NCBI GenBank assembly: GCA_038049695.1
Contig: CP142457.1
Location: 62,182,501 to 62,246,500 of the forward strand
Length of the DNA stretch: 64,000 bases
Origin: Cinnamomum chago
Lineage: Eukaryota; Streptophyta; Magnoliopsida; Laurales; Lauraceae
Direction: 5' to 3'
This document shows, piece after piece, positions 57,466 to 64,000 of the stretch (positions within the stretch are counted from its first letter, which is position 1; every line of letters starts with the position of its first letter). The notes beneath the pieces were generated by a model. The model had not been told where the DNA came from. It ran no database searches and was given only the letters and a program-made list of their open reading frames with translations. A program made the position numbers and the translations under genes.

Positions 57466-60066
57466 TCAATCAAACATCTCCTCAGAAGTGAATTTATGTT
57501 TGAAATCCCCATAGATAGTACCTCTAATTCCTTGTTGGCCAGAGTCATTGGTTTGAGAATTCTGATTCCAAGGTCTCGCTGCAATTTCAGCAACAACGAG
57601 GCGTGTTAAAAGGATGCCAGCAACAGCAGCGCCAATAACAAGCATGATGAATACTGCATCCCATCCTTTTTCTGAAAGGAAACCGGTAAGAAGAGGCCCA
57701 ATAGCAGCACCAACTGATCCTGTACCATCAATGATGGCAGTCACCGTTGCCAACGCGCGAGCATTTCCCCTGAGAGATTGTGTCCCGAGATCAGCTGAAA
57801 CAGCTGTTGTGATGAGTGAGTAGGGCCCGTTGACAAATAAACCAGCAAGCATCATTAATGCTATGTTTGAAGACTGTGACAGTCCCCCATATATACGGTA
57901 GAGAAGCAACGCAGGAATTGCACAGAACGTGAAGGTGGCTGCTGTTATGGCCCGGGCTTTGAGTTTATCAGAGATGTAGCCCGCAAGAATTCCACCAATA
58001 ATGCCTCCCACATCAAACAAGGTAGAAAGGTTTCCAGCTGACTTGACTGAGACATACTCACCACCAATGGCTGCATGTTGGGTGACAGTGAACATGATGA
58101 GAAATATTTCAAACCAACTTATCAGAAGGCTTGAAGATGATTAGAAGCCCGGCCATGAAGGATTTTTTTTTTATATGTACCCATGAAGAACTAGTTATTT
58201 TTATGTCTCGAGAGATTTGCAAAGTAATCAGAACCCCCAACAAAAAAAAATAGTACTTTTGTGTCTCGAAATATTTAAAAAAGTAATTCAGATATCAATT
58301 AAATCTGATCGACTTATTTCCTCTATGAAAAGTACTAATTAAGTAAAGTTTTCTCAAGAGATGTATGCATGAAAATGTGAAAATAAAAAATACTAATTTT
58401 GGAAATAAGCAAGAATTCAATGAATATCCTTCTAATTGATTTTTTTGTCAACATAAACAGCTAAGGGTTATCACTTACAGAAAAGAAAAACCAACAAAAT
58501 TAAGCAATCATAATGGATAAAATTAAGCAAACAGACTGTGGCACAGGGAACATGATTTTAGGTGGAGAGTAGCTTCCGCTGGGTGTAAGTTTCATCAGGT
58601 GAACAACATGGCTGTAGTCTTGTCATTCCTGCTATTGAAAATGGTCAATCCAACCCTGCATTTAACCAGAGGATTCTATATGGTCAATCCTTCCATCTAT
58701 ATTGTTGTAACTAGATTCATTTCAATTATTTAGGCATGAGAATTCTTGACAGTTACTTAAGTCAGTATGACACATGCCATGCAGTTTCTCTTTCAAGTCA
58801 GAATTCCGCTTCCCATGGATTGCCTTGACCACCACTTTTTTCATTCAAACGATTTAATGCTATGGGTTAAATCATTCATATCTTGGCTATAACAAAACTG
58901 GGATATAAAATTATTCAAAAGGAGATTTAGCTACAAAAAGAACCATAATTATCATGAATCTTATGAGGCATCTAGCTAGAATACTCATCAATCAATACCA
59001 TAAATATAACATATAATATTTATTGAAACGTAAGAGCATTACCAGTCTGACTAAGATAAAATGGCAACCAGTACAGGAATGTGTAAGCCACAAGCTTTGA
59101 GAAAAAGAGACACAACGCAAATGGTATCACCCCTGGTATAAGACAAGCTTCTGCTAGTCCAACAGCACCTCCCCTATCCACCGATCTATCTTGATGGCTA
59201 CTGCTCACCTCTGGTTGAATGTCATCTCCTCCTTGTATCAGAGATTCTTCATCATTTGGTGTTGTTGCCTGTGTATTAGGCGCATTTCGCCCATACGGGC
59301 AAGGAAGCCCAAGTAGTTCAGGATAAGGTGGCAGCAACAAGTAAACCATTATCCCTCCCGAAAACATCAATGCACCAGGTAGGATAAAAGACCAGCCCCA
59401 CCCATACTGTAGAACAGCTGCAGCAACAAGTGAGCCAATAATATTCCCAACCGAGGTGTGAGCATTCCAAACACCCATTATCAAGCCCCTCCTTGCCTTC
59501 CCAAACCAATTACCGATAACGGCAACAACCGAAGGCCACCCTGTTGCCTGAAACAACCCCGCAATCATCTGCATTCCCAGATAGAATCCAAAAAAGTGGA
59601 TGTTCCAAAAATATCCCATTCCAAAGAGCCCCACAAAAATTCCGCTTCCCATCATTCCTGCTGCAAGAAACAGGCGGAGGTCTAGTGTATCACCCAGATG
59701 CCCTGCCACATACATGCCCATAGAATAGCAAGAAAGAAATGCTACATCGATCTCTCCCAATTTCGCAGTCCCATCTTCTCCATTAAATGGAGCCCAGCCT
59801 TCTCCATGGGATCTTGTCATATTAATGGCTACACCATCATCCTTAACAAACACGTTCCCAACCGGCCACGGATATGATGATCCGCTCCTGCGAATCTGTG
59901 GATCAAGAACACTCTTAACGATACTAGTGGGTTTTCTCGAAGCATGGTAGCATGCGTAAGCCAGGAAAGTAAGCAGTAAAACAAAGTGCTTGTACGTATC
60001 GAGGCTCCAGTTCTTGCCCCCCCTGAGCCTAAGTATAAGCGTAATTCCTGGCGGAATCCCAACCAT
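57466..60066 (-). CDS. Glycerol-3-phosphate permease (SLC37-type MFS transporter)
   Basis: Coding exon 1 is 60066-59043, exon 2 is 58070-57466; the GT-AG intron is 972 bp, phase 1. The protein is 542 aa, normal for plant glycerol-3-phosphate permeases (about 500-540), with about 12 membrane helices. Features: a charged N-terminus and [18 protein letters not shown] (37-54), MFS motif [11 protein letters not shown] (122-131), the family block [19 protein letters not shown] (176-194) followed by [12 protein letters not shown], a long hydrophilic central loop (about 265-310), and [13 protein letters not shown] with a second motif-A-like ISDKLKAR in the C-half. Family members exchange glycerol-3-phosphate or related sugar phosphates for phosphate; transport direction and membrane are not shown by sequence. 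The start is the ATG at 60066; the frame stays open 27 nt further up but without ATG. A 5'-UTR intron is probable. Confidence 0.93.
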
Positions 60067-60429
60067 CTTGTCTTGTACAAACAATTCTACCAACTTTCAC
60101 CCAACTAAAGACAGCTGATCAAAAAATCAAGATACCTGTATAAGAGGAACTATGCATGATTAAACCTTCTTCTTCATTCCAAAAAGAAAACACAGATTCC
60201 GAAATTCTTAGGCAGAAATCCTTATACACTGACAAACTGATCAAAGAATCAAGATACATGCATAAAAAGACCGACCATGATTACACTAAATTCATGGCAA
60301 ATGCCGTTGTTCTCAATATACAAACACTCAAAAACCTAAAGAATTCAAGTAAATCCTTCAATTCAAGAAATCACTCTCCCATATTTCGTTTGCTCTGCCT
60401 CTGCATGCGTGATTGATTCCCTCAAAAAT

Positions 60430-61215
60430 CAAAATGTAACAATCGGATCAAACTAAAAGGCAGTTAAAGATCAAAGAACCCTCATGATTACACTAAATTC
60501 GTGCCAAATGCCATTGTTCTCAAGATTCAAACACTGCAAAACCTAAAGAAATCAAGCAAAAGCCATCGATTCAAAAAATCACTGATTGATATTTCTTTTG
60601 CTCTGCATGCGTGATCGATTTTCTCAAAAATCAAAATGCAACAATCGGATCAAACTCAAAGACAGTTAAAGATCAAACAAATCATCAAATCCAATTCGGA
60701 GATACAAACACTCCAAAACCTAAACAATTCAAGCAAAGCCAGCAATTAAAGAAATCATTCACTGATATTTCGTTTGCTCTATATACGTCGTTGATATCTC
60801 AAAAATCAAATGCAACAATCGGATCAAACTCAGAGACAGTTAAAAGATCACACAAATGATCATCAAATCAAATCCAAAAATCAGCTGAAGAAAGCCTTCC
60901 AAGGATCAAATTCACAAGAAAATGGAATTCACTCACAGCTGCTTCGTTTGATCGGTCCCCTCAAAGATCAAATGCAACAATCCGATAAAACTCTAAGACA
61001 GTTAAAGATCAAACAAATCATCAAATCCAATGCAGATATAAAAACACTACAAGACCTAAAGAATACAAGCAAAGCCTGCAATTCAAAGAGATCACTCGCT
61101 GATATTTCGTTTGCTCGATTTCCTCAAAAGATCAAAATACAACAATCAGATCAAACTCAAAAAGAAAAAAAGTTAGAAAGATCATACAAATGATGATCAA
61201 ATCCAATGCGGAAAT
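60430..61215. repeat. Tandem array of 160-200 bp units in the transporter leader
   Basis: The phrase AACAATC(G/C/A)GAT(C/A)AAACTC recurs at about 60438, 60640, 60814, 60975 and 61141, giving periods of about 202, 174, 161 and 166 bp. Each unit continues with GACAGTTAAA(A)GATCA, AAACACT-CAA-ACCTAAA and TGATATTTCGTTTGCTC; partial copies extend left to about 60240. The array should lie within the 5'-UTR intron of the transporter. Open frames in it are by-products of the repeats. Confidence 0.85.
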
Positions 61216-61233
61216 CAGCTGAAGAAAGCGTAC

Positions 61234-61600
61234 CGAGGATAAGATTCTCAACAAAATGGAATTCGCGATGCAGTGAGAAAGCGGCATTGATTGAAAGTGG
61301 GGAAGATCTGCGACATGAATTCCAGAAAACGAGAGATTCGACGAGGATTTTGGAGGGTTTTGGGAGATGGTGACGGTTAGAAGAGGGAGAGGATGGGAGA
61401 GAATGGAGGAGTCAGAGAGAGAGAGAGAGAAAGAGATGTCTGATCGAGATTGGGAATGAAATGGATGGGGGAGATTGGAGAGAGAGAGAGAGAGAGAGTA
61501 TAAATCTTCCACCGGGATGTGCTGACGTGGCTCGCTTTTGGAGATATTCGCTTCTACCGTTATTTTGTGCCACGACAACAACCGCTTTCGTTCATGCGTG
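61234..61600 (-). promoter_or_regulatory. Probable 5'-UTR exon and promoter of the transporter
   Basis: Reading leftward, TCCTCG|GTACGC at 61234/61233 is a good splice donor. The exon upstream of it is CT-rich on the minus strand, with two (CT)n runs (61413-61430 and 61480-61499), typical of plant leaders. Beyond it lies CCACGTCAGC (about 61525-61534), an ACGT-core element like those bound by bZIP factors. I see no TATA box for this strand. A TATAAAT on the plus strand at 61500 points the other way. Confidence 0.4.
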
Positions 61601-62003
61601 TTTTGCTTGTTTCAGACGCTTCGGTGTGCGGGAAGATGACGGTTGAAGAAATGGGCCCCACATTTGTCAATTGGACCTTGGTGGAGATCAGAGCCGTTCG
61701 TTTGACTGGGTCCCAACACGGATGATGATTTGTAAATTTTTACTAGATTATAAGGTCGTTTGCTGCATTTAATCTTGGAGTCCCATATTTATTGAAAATC
61801 TGAGGTGCTTCAAATAAAATGCCCCACCATGCATGCAATAATTTCCAAATTTTACTCCCTGCCAGTAACATGATTATATAATTAACATATTCTTATATAT
61901 TTGACTGAGAATAGAACATAATGGAGGGCTTTCATGTAGCAACTCTAATATAGTTGAGGGCTTTGATCATGATAATCGTATTTATTAATTTCTTATTTAT
62001 GGT
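61601..62003. other. Intergenic, no gene seen
   Basis: AT-rich spacer upstream of the transporter promoter. Confidence 0.4.
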
Positions 62004-62559
62004 TAGGGTTGCAAATGGGTATTCGGTTCTCTGATCACTCGGAAGTTCCTATTCACAAAAATATCGGGTCTGAAACCTATTTTAGATTCTGATTCATAAA
62101 TGAGTTCAGGTCCGGAACCCAATTTAAGTTCTCATTGATAAACGAGCTCGATTTCGGATCCATGTAGGTTCCGACCCATGGATTCGGGAACCAACATATA
62201 TATTAGCATTTGATATTAATGTAAATTTTATCTCAAAATCAACTCTTTTTTAGACATTTTTATGTATAATACTGAAGGTAGTAAACTTGATGTACTGTTA
62301 CAAGTTGAATGATATGTTTATTTTAAGAAAAATGAAAAGTAAAAAGTAAAAAGATATTATAATCAATTTTAAAACTAGATTCCAATATTCTCAGTGGACC
62401 CATTTCCAAAACCGAATCCAAGTATTCCTATTGGAACCGGGTTTAGAACCAACAAAATAGGTTCCAAGCTAAAACTAAGTCCAAAACTATTATTTAGAAA
62501 AGGGTCTAAATCCAGATCTACTATGGTTCCGATCTGAAATCATCTTGTTTGCAACCATA
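62004..62559. mobile_element. hAT-type MITE
   Basis: 556 bp. The left end is TAGGGTTGCAAATGGG, the right end is the complement of TATGGTTGCAAACAAG. Flanking 8-mers TTTATGGT (61996-62003) and TTCATGGT (62560-62567) match at 7 of 8. The interior is rich in GGTTCCGA/GGGTC(C/T)GAA strings, like the MITE at 44400-44780. Confidence 0.7.
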
Positions 62560-62712
62560 TTCATGGTATAGTTAATCTTACACGAGCAAAACATACATGT
62601 GCTTTAGCACCACTAGAAATATAATTGTAAATGTTATGATCAACATAATTGATTAATATAAATTTGTGAAGAAAGTTGGCAATTTAAATTTTTCTATTCC
62701 TTTGAGAAGGGT

Positions 62713-62907
62713 ATGATACCACCACCTATCAGGCCCGACGAGCGGTCCACGGAGCTGCATCCCAACTCACCCGGTCCATGCACATTGCTCTCTCCAAGAG
62801 GTTGGCCGCCTATCCGGATTGGATCGCTAGTTGATGTGCAGAGAAGCAGAGATTCACAAGGCCTTCCGGATCTTCTATTATCTCGTTGCAGGTCCGTACT
62901 TCGATAA
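62713..62907 (+). other. GC-rich exon-like patch, unidentified
   Basis: A short segment whose base composition is clearly richer in G and C than its surroundings. Two frames are open: one from ATG at 62713 (64 codons, Pro/Arg/Ser-rich), and one of about 40 codons reading ARRAVHGAASQLTRSMHIAL and ending at a TGA at about 62834. CGTTGCAG|GTCCGT near 62890 could be a splice donor. It may be the first exon of a gene running right out of the window, or a leftover gene piece. I recognise no family. Confidence 0.25.
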
Positions 62908-62909
62908 CG

Positions 62910-64000
62910 ATACCCCGTTCTGGTGATAGGATTCTTTTATTTATCTTGTTTCGGTGTTGGTTGATTGTTAAGATAGAGAATGTTTTGGGTTTTGGATTTA
63001 GTTTGCAATGACATAGTTAGGATTTGGGTGCTATGCTTTCTTTCTGAAGAGGGGACTTGTAAGAATTAGTATTGTTGAATCTTAACTTGAATTGGATTAT
63101 GTCCATGACAGTGCTGTGGCAGTGCTTGGTGGGATGATTGTTTTGGCCCAACCATCAAGGGGAAGCAAATGAGATTGATACTTTTTTTTTTTTTTACCAT
63201 TAGTTCATTTTCGTTTTGGAGTCGAAATTAATACCGGGGTGTGTTTCTCTTCCCCAGAGAAGATTGCTCTTGGGTTGCCCTGTAAGTTTTGTGGGAAAAA
63301 TCTAACCCTGCTGCACAAATGTAGCCTTTTTTGACCTCTTTTTATTGTGTTGTGATTGTAATGATCAATAAGAATCATCTTGTTCCTCAGAGACAAATAA
63401 ATTCAAAAGATAGTCCCAGAATACTTAAGAAAACCAACCAAGGAAGAAAAGGAACTTTTACTGGTAAACTAGGGCAATGGTATGTCTGTCCATGAATTGT
63501 ACATTATAGTTCCTAATCTACCTCCAGGGCTTCCAGTAGTGTGATGACTTTATTGGGCACCTAAGGTGATGACTCCTCTGCCCCTATCAAATGCAGATGA
63601 AGACCGAAATACTGACTCAAGAGGGTTTGGACTACATCATGTATAGTATTCAACAAGATTTAGGGACTACAAACTTACATTGGCCACACATATTTGCTCA
63701 TGCCGCGTTGATGGATAAAGCTAGATGATTATGGTGACATTGGCTATATAGAATATCATTTATTTGGGCACGGCTAAGTCCTAAGATTATTGATTTAGTG
63801 CCATATTTATCGCTTTTTTTTCTTACTGTAATTAGGTGTCCTAACTGGTCAGTACATTTTCCAAGTTAAGTTAAATGTCAAGAGCCTATAGCACAGTTGA
63901 AAACTGCTTAGTGTCACAATCATAAAATTTTGGGTTCGCATCATGCTACCATTTAAGCAAAGGAGAAGAAGTAGAAAAGGGGTGCTAGTGCTACTAATGT
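62910..64000. other. Right end of window, no gene confirmed
   Basis: AT-rich. Near 63889-63950 an A-box-like TATAGCACAGTTG is followed by GGGTTCGCATC, a B-box-like string, at tRNA-like spacing; this could be a SINE head or tRNA relic, but it is imperfect and boundaries are not visible. Confidence 0.35.

Noticed and set aside
60611..61193. Gln/Lys/Ser-rich frames in the transporter leader
   Set aside because: They arise from the tandem repeat units; the period changes break frame and no domain is visible.
61461..61646. Plus-strand frame near TATAAAT at 61500
   Set aside because: It overlaps the CT-rich leader of the transporter and the encoded text is low-complexity without a domain.

Overview
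This is nuclear DNA from a flowering plant. The evidence is split plant genes with GT-AG introns (a CYP71-type P450, a BAHD-family protein, a phytocyanin), an ATL RING-H2 ligase, a classical arabinogalactan protein, a glycerol-3-phosphate permease, and plant-type retrotransposons and MITEs. The AT-rich intergenic DNA, moderate exon GC and gene families fit a eudicot or magnoliid better than a grass. I cannot name the species.

Layout. (1) 0.6-27 kb is the gene-bearing part: CYP71-like P450 (minus, 663-3855), intronless ATL RING-H2 E3 ligase (minus, 7166-8086), BAHD-like protein lacking both catalytic signatures (plus, 12996-15029), Met-ligand phytocyanin with a 2.3-kb intron (plus, 20444-23408) and classical AGP (minus, 26571-27140). 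A tRNA-derived SINE, hAT, PIF/Harbinger and CACTA MITEs and a short LINE tail lie between or inside them, several with clear target-site duplications. (2) 27-57 kb is mostly transposons: a non-autonomous Ty3/gypsy-type element with internal tandem repeats (32231-35471), a 5'-truncated L1-like LINE (37607-40254), a TIR element carrying a fragment of an eIF3 subunit I gene (about 42003-44075), a hAT MITE and a full-length but inactivated Ty1/copia element (46745-53627). (3) 57.4-61.6 kb holds a two-coding-exon glycerol-3-phosphate transporter of the SLC37/MFS type (minus), whose probable 5'-UTR intron carries a roughly 160-200-bp tandem array. (4) 62-64 kb has another hAT MITE and a short GC-rich exon-like patch.

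The genes do not form an obvious pathway. The phytocyanin and AGP are both predicted GPI-anchored cell-surface proteins and lie tail to tail about 3.2 kb apart. A P450 and a BAHD-like gene within 10 kb resemble a metabolic cluster, but the BAHD protein looks non-catalytic and an unrelated RING gene separates them. I see no wholly new system. The best leads are the motif-less BAHD protein, the eIF3i-capturing TIR element with reverse-complementary palindromes on both sides of the captured exon, the repeat-built gypsy element, the scrambled LINE 5' junction and the copia element without a standard primer-binding site. Splice sites and element ends were read by eye; nothing was searched against a database.
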